64,000 nt of DNA from Cololabis saira (taxonomy: Eukaryota > Chordata > Actinopteri > Beloniformes > Belonidae). Numbering within the stretch: the first letter of the stretch is position 1; each line of letters starts with the position of its first letter. The stretch lies in the NCBI RefSeq assembly GCF_033807715.1, contig NC_084596.1, forward strand, positions 28,346,879-28,410,878, read 5' to 3'. The position numbers and the translations under genes are program-made. The notes under the pieces are model-generated. The model was not told where the DNA came from. It did no database searches and worked only from the letters and a program-made list of their open reading frames with translations. Positions 17,151 through 31,209 of the stretch are shown piece by piece.

Positions 17151-18816
17151 GAAGAAAGGGAGAAAAAAAATAAATCCCCACAAGGACTGAAAAATGTATA
17201 AATGTTTACAAATGCATTCGCAAACTGTGACACTTGTCAAACAAGTTGTTTGCACTTGGAACTAAGACGGGAATAAAAAAATAATATTTCTTAAAATATT
17301 CAAGAAAAGAGTCATCTTCTATTCATACACATTCTTTCCTTGCAAGAGTCAAAGAAACAGAAAAAAGACCCCTTTCCTGTAGGTCAGTGAGGATTTCAAA
17401 GCTTTCAGAATGTTTTGGGTGAAAAATCTTAACGTGATTAAACCCTCTCCTGGTGAGAGACAGGAGGTAATTATCAAGTGGAGTTTGCTTTGCAGGGACT
17501 CCGATGGAAACTAGATCATGAGCGCCGGGATGCGGGCCCTCAGGGCTGGACAGGCTGAAGGTGAGTGGCATGTGGACAGAATCAGATATTGTTTTCAGAT
17601 GGACACATGCACGCCCCCCCAAACACACACACACACACACACGTTCCTTTATTGACGGATCGGCAAATATGCATTCTTGAACCTGAGAGCCCTCACATCA
17701 ACTGAAACCTAAAACCTCCGCTTTCTGCATGCCAAAGCAGTATTCCTCTTTTAGAAATTCAACAGGACCATTCAACTCAGTTTTCTAAGCCGGGCCAAAT
17801 CAGAGGTCTGTTCTCCGAGTGCTTCAGCAAGACGCTCTTCCATGTGCCGAAAATTGCTAATCTAATAGGAAAAAATAATAATAAAGTCAAAGAAAAAAGG
17901 GTCTCTGCCTGAAAGACTGCTGGGGTTGCCTGCTCCATAGTCTGTCTTTGTTAACAAATTGTACGCCAAAGCCAACTCTACTGTAAAATAAAAGAAAGAA
18001 ATCTGTCACTGAACAAAACAGCGAGGGAGAGAAAAAAAAATATCCAAATTAAGAGAGCCCCAAAATAATGTGCTTCAACATCTATCTGTAATCAATGCCT
18101 GGCACACAAGCATGTGATTTTGGTCTACTTTGTTTCCGTGTACAATGGGACAGAGAAAAGGGGAAGAAGGAAATGATCATCATTAATGCAGACGTATAAC
18201 ATCAGCTTTGATGGGCAAAACACAGTACTTGTAATTACTGTTAAACATACTAATCAAAAGTGAGGGGAGGAAGAAGGAACTCAAAGAATGAGAGCTCTGG
18301 GATGTCATTACAGATATAAACCAGAGCCACATGATTTCCAAGTTCCTGACTCTGGTCCACTGCTTTTGATGCTTCCAGGTAAACTGGCTGCTCAGAGAAA
18401 TCTTATCAACGATCAAATACAAAAAGGCATACATTATCAGTAAAAGCACTGCTTAAAAGCACACTCATATTGTGGCTCTTTTGGAGCAGAATGTGTATAG
18501 TCATGACATGTTGAAGGGAAGGATTCAGGCACGAAAGGGAAGACACATGTCAGGATCCATGTGCCGCAAGGAATATTCAGTGAGTTCAGCAACAAATGTC
18601 TGAATCTAAAAAACCTCTCTCAGGAACTTCAAGGATAAAACATCAAAGAAAAACGTGGCAACCTTACCGCATCAGCCGCAGCAGCAGCTTTTTACTTCTT
18701 GAAAGTGGCCACAACAATGTGCATTAATAATTTCAACACTTTCTGGGCTGAATAATAAAGAGCTTCTAGAATCACATTAACGCCGCTCTCTGAAATGCAA
18801 CTCCATGGTAACTCAC
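17151..18816. other. Probable intron sequence downstream of the signal-peptide exon
   Basis: If the exon at 18817-19019 is real, this stretch and everything below it on the minus strand is its first coding intron. It holds an (AC)10 run at 17623-17642 and otherwise ordinary AT-rich sequence. No second coding exon was recognised. Confidence 0.45.
17623..17642. repeat. (AC)10 microsatellite
   Basis: Short uninterrupted AC run preceded by a C7 tract. Seen directly. Confidence 0.95.
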
Positions 18817-18892
18817 CTTGCGAGCAGTGAAAGCAGCAGAGAAGAAGCAGGAGGCAGCGTAGTACTGGACGCCGCCACTGTGCGGATGCCAT
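18817..18892 (-). CDS. First coding exon (signal peptide) of an unidentified secreted or membrane protein, partial
   Basis: The ATG lies at 18892-18890 with A at -3 and G at +4, a strong Kozak context. It opens 25 codons: MASAQWRRPVLRC, then five Leu, CC, and FHCSQ. This is a classic signal peptide: a short basic n-region (WRR, R), a Leu/Cys hydrophobic core of about 10 residues and a small or polar end. The exon stops after one base of codon 26 at AAG|GTGAGT (donor 18816-18811), giving a phase-1 junction. Signal-peptide exons of many immunoglobulin-superfamily and adhesion proteins end in phase 1, but that does not identify the gene. I do not recognise it. The next exon was not found between 1 and 18816, so the first coding intron is probably longer than 18.8 kb. 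An in-frame upstream extension exists but has no ATG. Confidence 0.65.
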
Positions 18893-19019
18893 TGTGTTGC
18901 TGTAAGCAAATGATCCAGGGGCGCGATGCGGTTCAACGTCTTGAAGTGGGAGGATGGAAAGCTGGAACGGCGTCAACGATCAGTAGTTCTCTGAGAAGCA
19001 TCACCACTCATCATTTCAT
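18817..19019 (-). other. Predicted 203-nt exon with 127-nt 5' leader, minus strand
   Basis: On the minus strand a long pyrimidine tract ending TTTCTGTTTCTCCAG gives a strong acceptor (AG at 19021-19020), followed by an exon from 19019 to the GTGAGT donor at 18816. The leader (19019-18893) contains two short upstream reading frames starting ATGAAATGATG and ending quickly in TGA, which could damp translation. A second weaker acceptor (TTTGCTTACAG, 18901-18900) lies seven bases before the ATG and would give an 83-nt exon. An acceptor before the start codon implies at least one noncoding exon upstream, above position 19021. Confidence 0.6.
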
Positions 19020-19121
19020 CTGGAGAAACAGAAAGAGGAGAAACTGCATTAAAAACAAAGGGCAGTTATCAATAATATTAAAGTACCTTTGCTGGTTTAA
19101 TTGGTGTATCGGAATTCAACA

Positions 19122-19321
19122 CACTGCAAAAACAGCCCCTCTATAAAAAAGCGTAATATTCCATAGATCTAATCAAAATGATCTTAATAAAAGCAAAAAA
19201 AGTTACTTTTTCTTTACAAAAATTTTGAAAACTATAGTTTACTATGTATGTAGTCTAAAATAGTCTTCTAATTTTCCTGAAAAAAGTTCCTTTTCTTAAG
19301 TAGAAGCATGTTTTTGCAGTG
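19122..19321. mobile_element. 200-bp MITE with CACTGCAAAAACA ends
   Basis: It starts CACTGCAAAAACAG and ends TGTTTTTGCAGTG, a perfect 13-bp inverted repeat. The interior is AT-rich with AAGTTACTTTTTC-like motifs. Fish genomes carry abundant repeats with these ends; I could not define a target duplication, so the superfamily is open. It lies about 100 bp upstream of the predicted acceptor of the minus-strand exon, inside its presumed intron. Confidence 0.7.
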
Positions 19322-20561
19322 CAAGTGCGGAAATCAAGTGTGAGTCATTTGTGATGTCCCCAAACAAATGTCTGATTACTAACTGCACTTCCATCAAGCA
19401 AGCCACAGCACTTTCAAGTGAGCTCATTTGATGGAAATACTAAAGCTTCTGTTATCACATGTTTACGGGGGCTTCATTATAAAAACAAAGCATGCACTGC
19501 GCCTATTGCTCGGCACTTATTTAGCACTCCGCTGCGTGTTACAACTAAATGTTTACACTCCCTCATTCTCCCACTCCTGTATGTACCACCTTCCCCATTC
19601 ACTCCCAGATCCCCGCGGGAGAAAGCTTGTCGCTCCGGCAACAAGTTCACACAAGACGCCATTAGAGACATGGCTGCTCTGAGAGCCACTTTTGTCTCCT
19701 TCCTTATCAAGGGGCGGCACATTAAAAAAAAGAAGAAAAAAAAAGGCCTTTTGTCTGCAAAAGCAGCAAAAGGTTAGAGGCTGAGACAGACTAACACACC
19801 AGACAGATAAGCTGCTTACCAATGTGAAACGGAGAGGAGAATGTGTTGCACATCATACGTGAAATGCCACACACACACAAACGCACACAAACACACCGGC
19901 ATAGAAAACATATAGTCAGAATATTGCCCCTTTGATGTGGATTCAGATTCAAAGACAACATCTAGAAAACTACACAATCAGAAGCTCAGAGAAACATCAG
20001 TATCTTGTTTATTCTCTTGTGGCTACCATCTTGCATCTCCTCAATGTGCGCACACACACGCACTCACACACGCACGCAGGATCGGTCACTTGGTATCCGT
20101 CGCTATGCAGAGAAGAGTGAATGTTTCCTGGTGCTTCACCCGTCCACCAGTCTGATTATTTTATAATGAAGCTAAATTTGAGCAGCAGAGTAGTCAGCTC
20201 TGATCCCTTTCCGGGCCTTTGCTAGCACACTCCGTTATTTTTGCCAACATGAAAACCCACAAAACACAGAGTGCTTTCACATTAACATACCAAGCCATTA
20301 TTCATGTCACTATTAGATTTATTGTATACGTGATCTGTGTCGGGTATAGGAGTGGTGCAAAAACTTGGATTTCCACCCACCCTGATAGTATTTATTTACA
20401 CTGGGAGTTCCCCCGCCATCAAGCAGTTGTGCAGCAAAGTCTCTGCCAAGGTGACACATGCAGCCAACTTGTGATTTATCAGTGAAACATGGGTGGCTTC
20501 GTAATAATTGCAGCTTTTATTTGCCTTACAGTTGTTTATCTGGCAGTGGCGCCGAAGCAAA
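19322..20561. other. Unassigned non-coding stretch
   Basis: Contains interrupted CA runs at about 19868-19895 and 20050-20077. It contains no convincing exon. Confidence 0.5.
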
Positions 20562-21002
20562 TCAGATAAGAGCAAAGTGGAGGGGGGCTCGCTCTCCTGC
20601 ACGGGAAGTCTCACAGTTCCTGGTCCTCAGTCTTCCAACAAGATTGCCACCAGTTCGATAGTGGGGCATAGCGTCAAATCTCCAGAGACATGCGGGTCTT
20701 CTCCCACAGCCATTCATCATCCCCCCAAATATGAAGCCTGGGGCCATGGGGTAACCATAATGTAGGCTGACAGGAGGAGATTGGAAACTGTTGGGAGGGG
20801 ACGTGCCCCTGCCCTGCTGGCCAGCGGGACCTGCTGAGCCACTCAGCCCCTCCAGACACCAGGAGGCGAGAGCCTGCCCGGCCTTTGCAAATGAAGTCTT
20901 GCCCTCTCCACCCCGGGGTTCTTTCTCCTGATCAGTTATGGCCCTGCTGAGAAACATGCCTCTTTTCTCCTTTAAGCTGGTGGAGGAAACAGCCATGCTC
21001 AT
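20562..21002 (-). other. Unrecognised 146-codon open segment, minus strand
   Basis: An unusually long, GC-richer open frame for this AT-rich window, upstream of the signal-peptide exon on the same strand. The peptide has Pro/Gly-rich parts (GLSGSAGPAGQQGRG; FQSPPVSLHYGYPMAPGF) and no domain I recognise. A pyrimidine-rich acceptor-like string ends CTCCTGTCAG near 20763, but no good donor follows. It could be a transcribed 5' exon, a conserved noncoding element or chance. Coding status is doubtful. Confidence 0.25.
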
Positions 21003-21135
21003 CTTCCTAAAAACATGATTTTGTTTAGTGGGATTTCATCACTGCATCGGTCCGGACTTGAGATAAAGGGATTAGGCGATTAACGTGAAGATGCTTTACA
21101 CAAGTACTGACAGATGCATCATAATTTCACACCAG

Positions 21136-21171
21136 GGGAACGGGGGTGGGGGGTGAGGGGTGGGGGGGGGG
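21136..21171 (+). repeat. G-rich tract with G-quadruplex potential
   Basis: Runs of 5, 6, 4 and 11 G separated by 1-3 bases fit the four-tract quadruplex pattern on the plus strand. Confidence 0.7.
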
Positions 21172-22928
21172 GCTACAATGTTCTCAGGCAGAAAAAATTA
21201 TTTCAAGAGGTAAGTGAGGCATCGTTAACCCCTTAGATATTGTGCAAAGGAATTATCTACACTGAGCCCCCTTTAAGCCTGGGAATTGAGGTTATTTGTT
21301 ACCGGGCCAGTGATTTCCGCATTATGATCATGACGTTCAAGTGAGGCAGATAAGTGAAAAAAAAAAAATGTACACAGTTATGACTAACTGTCACCACCTA
21401 CACTCTATGGTGTGACTATATCTAATGGGCTCGAACGTGTAATATACACCAGAGGATAACTGATACAAGCTCTTCATTTTCATCTGTGCATTGAGCTCCG
21501 TTTCCTAAAGAAAATACAAGGATATACTGTATATTCCCAACGGTTTTCTCTCCATTAACGGTACATCTCTCTGGAATGGGACATAAAACTCCACCAGTGA
21601 AATGAAAAATGATTCACAAACACTCATGACATCTGTTTTTCTTTCGTCTCTTCAGACAGACACTGGAAACCGGAGCAGAGAGATCTATCATCAGTTCGGT
21701 TAATGGAGAAAATCACAGTCCACAGCAAATTTTTCACATCGGCGTGATAGAAATAATAAGCAAGGATTTAAAATAAAAGGACAGCAGGCAATTATAACAT
21801 AATTAAAATAAATGGACGGAGGGAGACAGCCCACATGTCTTAACATGAAATACAAAGCTGTGGGCAACAGCCTGTTGAATGAATGCGAGGCTCCTTCCTC
21901 AAAGCTTGTGTCTGCCTCACTCAAGCTGGAGGGGCGTCCAGAGAAAGAGTGAGAGAAAGGGGCGAGTTTCGGGGTTTCTAAGCCAGGAGGGTCTAAATAG
22001 ATACGAGTGGGGGGAAACAGAGGAGGAGAAGAATGGAATGGGGGAGAAAGAAAGGGGCAGTGGGGTCACAGAGGAGGATTGACAGGCTGTGAGTATGGCC
22101 TGACCTCGTGGGCTCGCCTCCGCGTTTTCTTCACAAGCTTGGAGAAGACAAAAATAAAGCCCCAGGAATGTTAATTTATTTTCAATTGTCAACACCGAGA
22201 AGAGAGCGCTAAAGAGTGCATACATACATATCAAATAAGACGGGAACAAAACTAATTCGCAAGTCCAAGTGTAAGCTGAAAACCTACAAGTGAAATAGAG
22301 ATGTGGCTGTGTAGGGCTGGATCTCTCGCCAGCACAATGAATCGTCCTCCAACTCTCTGAATAACTACTAATTTGGAGAACTTTCTGCCCCACCCCCACG
22401 TCCCACATTCAAGACCCAAAAAAAGACACGCATGCGAGAAGGGAGTTTCAAACACCAGAAGATGGTTGATGGGCGAGAAATGGTGGATGGGAACAGCGAG
22501 AGCTAAGAAAACATGGCCTCAAGACACTTTCTTCTGTCCTGGTTGCACCCTGATGTTCCTGGAGACTCTTTTGTCATGACAGTCCTGTCAGGTCCGCGCC
22601 TTCAAGCCCCGCAGGGACATGATGTCATTTCCTTGGCTCCACCGGTGATGAAGAGAAGTTGCCACCAGCTGTCAGAAGCAGAAATGCACCAACACAAAGC
22701 GCAGTCTGCCAAGAGAGTTTTATCAACACTTAGCTGATAAGATACCCCACTATTATGATTAATAGGCAGGAGGGTTAACAGCTGCACACTCTGGAACACT
22801 GAAATATGTCTGCTAAATCTTAACTACAGCTAAATGCTTTCTGATTCATCGATTAATGGATTTACATTAGCCCAGAAGGCAAAATTCCTAAACTTTAATT
22901 GCTATACTACATGTTCATTGGTAATATC
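21172..22928. other. Unassigned non-coding stretch
   Basis: Includes a purine-rich block at about 21925-22080. Its complement creates a 163-codon Ser/Phe/Leu-rich open frame (minus) that I regard as compositional. Nothing else recognised. Confidence 0.5.
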
Positions 22929-22930
22929 TA

Positions 22931-23458
22931 CCGTATTTTCTGGACTATAAGCTGCACCTGTATATAAGCCGCACCCGCTCTATTTTTTAAAAAATAATTA
23001 AAAAAAGATATACAAGCCGCCCGCATCCGCTCTATTTAAAAAAAAAAAGATATGCAAGCCGCAGATATTTCTGTTGTTAGATTAGATATTTACTACATGT
23101 ACAGAAGGATTTTGAACTGTAAATGATGTACATGTTTGTACCTAAATAGATCCTTTCCTAACAGTGTCTTTTAACACGGCAGCAACTTTGCTGATTAAAA
23201 CGGGACAGAACCAAGAGAAAATAACCGGTATTTATTTATCTATTTATCTGTTTGAAATCTGCTTCTACCTACTTCTATCTGCTAAAGAAGAAGTAGCGTA
23301 TTCTTCTTTGCATTTATTTTGTCTTAGTTTTGATTGTAATACCGGTTAGAGCGCCCCGAGCGGTGGAAGAAAAATCCACAGAATAGCCGCACCTTTGTAT
23401 AAGCCGCATGTTTCAAAACCTATGAAAAAAGTAGCGGCTTATAGTCCAGAAAATACGG
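22931..23458. mobile_element. Mariner/Tc1-type MITE with TA target site
   Basis: It starts CCGTATTTTCTGGACTATAA, and the reverse complement of the right end is identical for at least 22 bases before a C/T difference. TA flanks both ends (22929-22930 and 23459-23460), the Tc1/mariner target. The subterminal parts share AAGCCGC motifs on the left and GCGGCTTA on the right. The left part contains a tandem duplication of about 65 bp (CCGCTCTATTT...GATAT blocks at about 22975-23060). No transposase is present. Confidence 0.88.
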
Positions 23459-23460
23459 TA

Positions 23461-26400
23461 TTTATAAATCTATACCTTTTATGTGGAATAACAGACTTTT
23501 TACAAATCCACCTCTAATATTCAAAACATCTATTGAAAAACTAATAAAAAAAAGTATATTGGGTAGATGCAATATGATTGTAGTGCCCTGTTGGATATTT
23601 TATTTTCTCACACTGTGACTTATTCCACCACTTTGCATGATAAGAAAAACATTACTAGTAATAAAATATTGGATAGCATTTAGGTATGGGCCAAAATGAG
23701 CATAAGATGAATACAAAACTACAAACGTTTCTCTTTGGAAAAGTGGTTCTAGATTAGAGACTTTGGAGAAGTTAAATACGCTTTTAAAGGTGGGATAGCA
23801 TTCAGCACAACTCACAAAGCTCACACGGGAACCACCTGTAAGGTGAAATGGGTCTTTATTTTACCGAGTGCACACAACAGTTGGTGTGTTCGGAGACTCT
23901 TTGCCAAATGATCGAGGCAGGAGATACGATACAGTGCCAAGGGGCAAATGGACATATTGAAACAGAGAGGGTTGAGCAGAAAAAGCTTAGTATAGTAAAA
24001 AGAACAAAGAAGACTAAAAGCTGAACAACCACGTTAGTGTCAAGCAGAATAAGATGAAAAAAAGCTCCGTAGTCGAGTGAACACTATGTTTCAGACAATT
24101 TCCTGAGTTAAATAATCTGATGACCGAATAAATCGTGTCAAAAATGTTTGCTGCTAGGACTCAGCATGGTTTGTCTAAAATTAAAAGAAAAGGGAAAAAA
24201 AAGAAACATCACCATTTACTTGAAATGATTCATCACAAGAAACCTGTGATTCAAATCGCCCTAAAAGTTCATCTTCGAGCATCCTGTTTGGTCCAAAACC
24301 CAAACATATTGGATTCACAGCGAGAGGCAGCTTTTGATTTGGAGCTGCGCTCACAGAGAGAGCGGGGACTTCTAAATGTCATGAATAGATTTTAGAGCAG
24401 TTCTGTGCTTTATGAGGAAAACAATATCCTGAACAACCCATTTTACGGGTTTTTGATGTGTAATTTCAGAGCATCAAAAACAGAAACAGAACATTATGTT
24501 TTGCTTCAGTCCCCATGTATATTACATGGTTTATTTGGGTGTTTTGGGGATTGTGAAATCTCTGAATGTGGTTTTCAGGAAAAGGCAGCTTTGAAATTGT
24601 TTATAGGGGACAGATTGTGCTAATAACGCTATCATAATTAATACTTACATCTGAGAGGCTATAAACTGCATGTTGGTGCTTTGCTTAAAAGCAACTAATA
24701 CATTATCAGAATCCTGAATATTATAATTCTGCTTATCAGAGCTACCTGACTTTATTGTTTTGAGTCATAATACAAATTCTGCACCTTAATAAATAAAAAA
24801 AAATGTATTAAAAATAAAGAGTAAATTACTTGAGCACCAGTTTTATTTACTAATATTGAGGCTATTTTCTATTGCAGTTTCAATTTTGCACCGAATTGAA
24901 AAGACTGACCCCTAGAGCAGTTGGTTGAGCGGGAAGGTCACCAGAGAGGAGCAGAGAGCAGCTTGACACTGGCACGGAAAAGAAAGGTTTCTCATTTCAA
25001 TCAGTCTCTTCATAAATTCTCTGAAAGCTTAACTTCTCACCTCCTCCCATGCTCGATTCTCACACTCCCCTTCATTTATCCACAAACACACCCACGCATG
25101 CTCTTCTCACCTTTGGCTCTCTTCAGTGTTAAAACTGCACTTTTTACAAGCCCCCATAACTGGCTCGGCAATGTCAGCCCCACCTGAACTCACTAAACGT
25201 GAGCGGCACATCAACGCACAACAGAATCATTCACCCTCGCCGCTTTACCAACGAGCGAAATGTTGATGTTCGCACCTTCTGGGAGAAAAATGCACTGACG
25301 TGATGTTAAAATCTTTACACACCGGAGTCCCGTTCAGAGTGGATTAGCCGCTCTGGAGAGTGCATAAAGCTAATGCATAACATCTGGGATGTTAATAAAC
25401 AGTGAGCAGGCAAGGACAAAACCGTTTAATCAGTCTCCAGCTTTACACAACTCCATTCATGCGCTGCCATCGTACCAAAGCTGCATGTATCAAAATAATC
25501 AAACATAATTTCTGCAACTGATGGCAACTTGATTAAACAATGGAAATAGGCCTATTACATATGGACTGTAATGATCTCATGTTCCAGGGTGAAAGCCAGA
25601 AGAGCCCCAAAGTCCCTCTTTCTTCAAAGGACGTGACACATTATTTAAAAACTATCACAGGGTTGTCATTTCAGATGAGAGTAACTGGGGTCTTATCAGA
25701 GGTTATTTCTGCTAGGGGCGGGCGAACTGACTGCTAAAATACACACAAGTGACTGACATGACAAGCTTTAGAGGGAGCTCAAATTTAGGCACAGGCTCCC
25801 TTTTCCATTACATTTCTCTGCCACCATCCTGCGAACAGTAATCCTGTTTAAATGGGATGCTGTCACTTAATGACAAAGTTATGTTTGTTGCCAAAAATAT
25901 AGCTAAAAAGGTAGGAAAAAGCATAAAAATATGAGCAATTATGGAGAATAATGGGCAAATGTAATCACTAAAGCTCAACAGGAGCACAGGAAAAACAATG
26001 CTGCATCCAAAATCAGTTTAAAACAAAAACAAATCAGTTGATAACAAGTCCTGATCAGATACTTTGGCAATCAAAAATAAAGAAAGAAAGGAAAAAAAAC
26101 AGGAGCAGTTCTGTCGTTTCTGTGCAACTAATTCCCAAATTACAAACAGTAAAAGCTGCTGTAGCAGCGCATTCACTGTCCAACATGAAATATTTCCAAT
26201 TTGTGAAATACCGAGGAGGCTGCTTCAAGTTTGTTCTAGGTTTGTGTCGGCCGGCGGTGCCAACCCTGGAGTACGGAAAGTATTGGCTCTACAATTTGCA
26301 CATAATTGTAATGGATGCTGTAGGAGAGAGGAAACAAGTCGTGGGAGCGATAAAAAGGGATTTAAAAAAAGACTGCAAAAGTTTAGAACTACAAATTTAC

Positions 26401-26964
26401 CTTGTCAATTCTTTTTTTTTAAGTCACAATTGCAACTCTCCTCCTTTGTCCTGAATGTAGGCAGTGCAGCACCGTTGAATATTTATTCTAACCATTAAAT
26501 GAAATTAGAATTATATATGAATACTTATTTATTGTTACTGAATGGCACTGGGCCAGTACCAGATCAGCCAGCAGTGGATCCCGAGATGTATTTGCAGCCT
26601 GCATGCAGAGAGTTGCACGTCTCGTGCTCTGGCTGCAGCTCACAGCGGCTGCTGTCCGAGGACTGGGCTGCACGAGAGCGCTTTGGTGCGGGGACGGGGC
26701 GCACAGCAGCACCGGCTGCTCGCTCAGAAGAGTGAGAACAATACGAGCCTTCAAGTTTGAGAGCACAAAAGTCTTCAAAGGCACTTGAAAAAAATTGCTC
26801 TTTTATTTTTAATTTAATAAGTTGCTTTTTTGAAAGAAAAAAAAAAAAAATCAATCACAATTTACAACTGCTACTCTTGGTTGAAGGTTAAGCCTACTCC
26901 CTGTCTGATAGAAACTGTTAACGGTGAAACTTATTGATCGACAATAAATAAACTAAAAATGTAA
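23461..26964. other. Unassigned non-coding stretch
   Basis: AT-rich sequence with overlapping ORFs on both strands near 26040-26800 (two of 138-144 codons in different frames of the same DNA, so at most one could be real). No splice-site support or known domain. Confidence 0.5.
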
Positions 26965-27072
26965 ATTAGTGATGTGAAAAATATCCAATCAATCTAGCCG
27001 ATCCCAATCATTCAGATATCACGTGATCAGCTGCAATTTCTAGCCATGTGATCAGATCGGGACTTCACTAAT
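26965..27072. mobile_element. Possible short hAT-like relic
   Basis: Begins TTAGTGATGTG and ends GGGACTTCACTAA, an outer inverted repeat of only 7 bp, with GATCGG/CCGATC motifs inside that recall fish hAT ends. No matching 8-bp flanks were found, so this is weak. Confidence 0.25.
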
Positions 27073-31078
<4,006 letters not shown>

Positions 31079-31093
31079 AAAAAAAAAAAAAAG

Positions 31094-31149
<56 letters not shown>

Positions 31150-31165
31150 GTATATATATATATAT
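31079..31165. repeat. A14 tract followed by (AT)n microsatellite
   Basis: A14 at 31079-31092, then AT repeats from 31100 to 31165 broken once near 31143-31151. It is followed by two copies of CATATAATGAA(A/G)AAAGTTGT at about 31168-31209. Confidence 0.93.
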
Positions 31166-31209
31166 CCACATATAATGAAAAAAGTTGTCATATAATGAAG
31201 AAAAGTTGT

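Noticed and set aside
21917..22408. 163-codon minus-strand ORF
   Set aside because: Complement of a purine-rich block; Ser/Phe/Leu-rich composition, no splice support.
26038..26498. Overlapping 138- and 144-codon plus-strand ORFs
   Set aside because: Two frames of the same DNA are open, with no domain and no splice sites.
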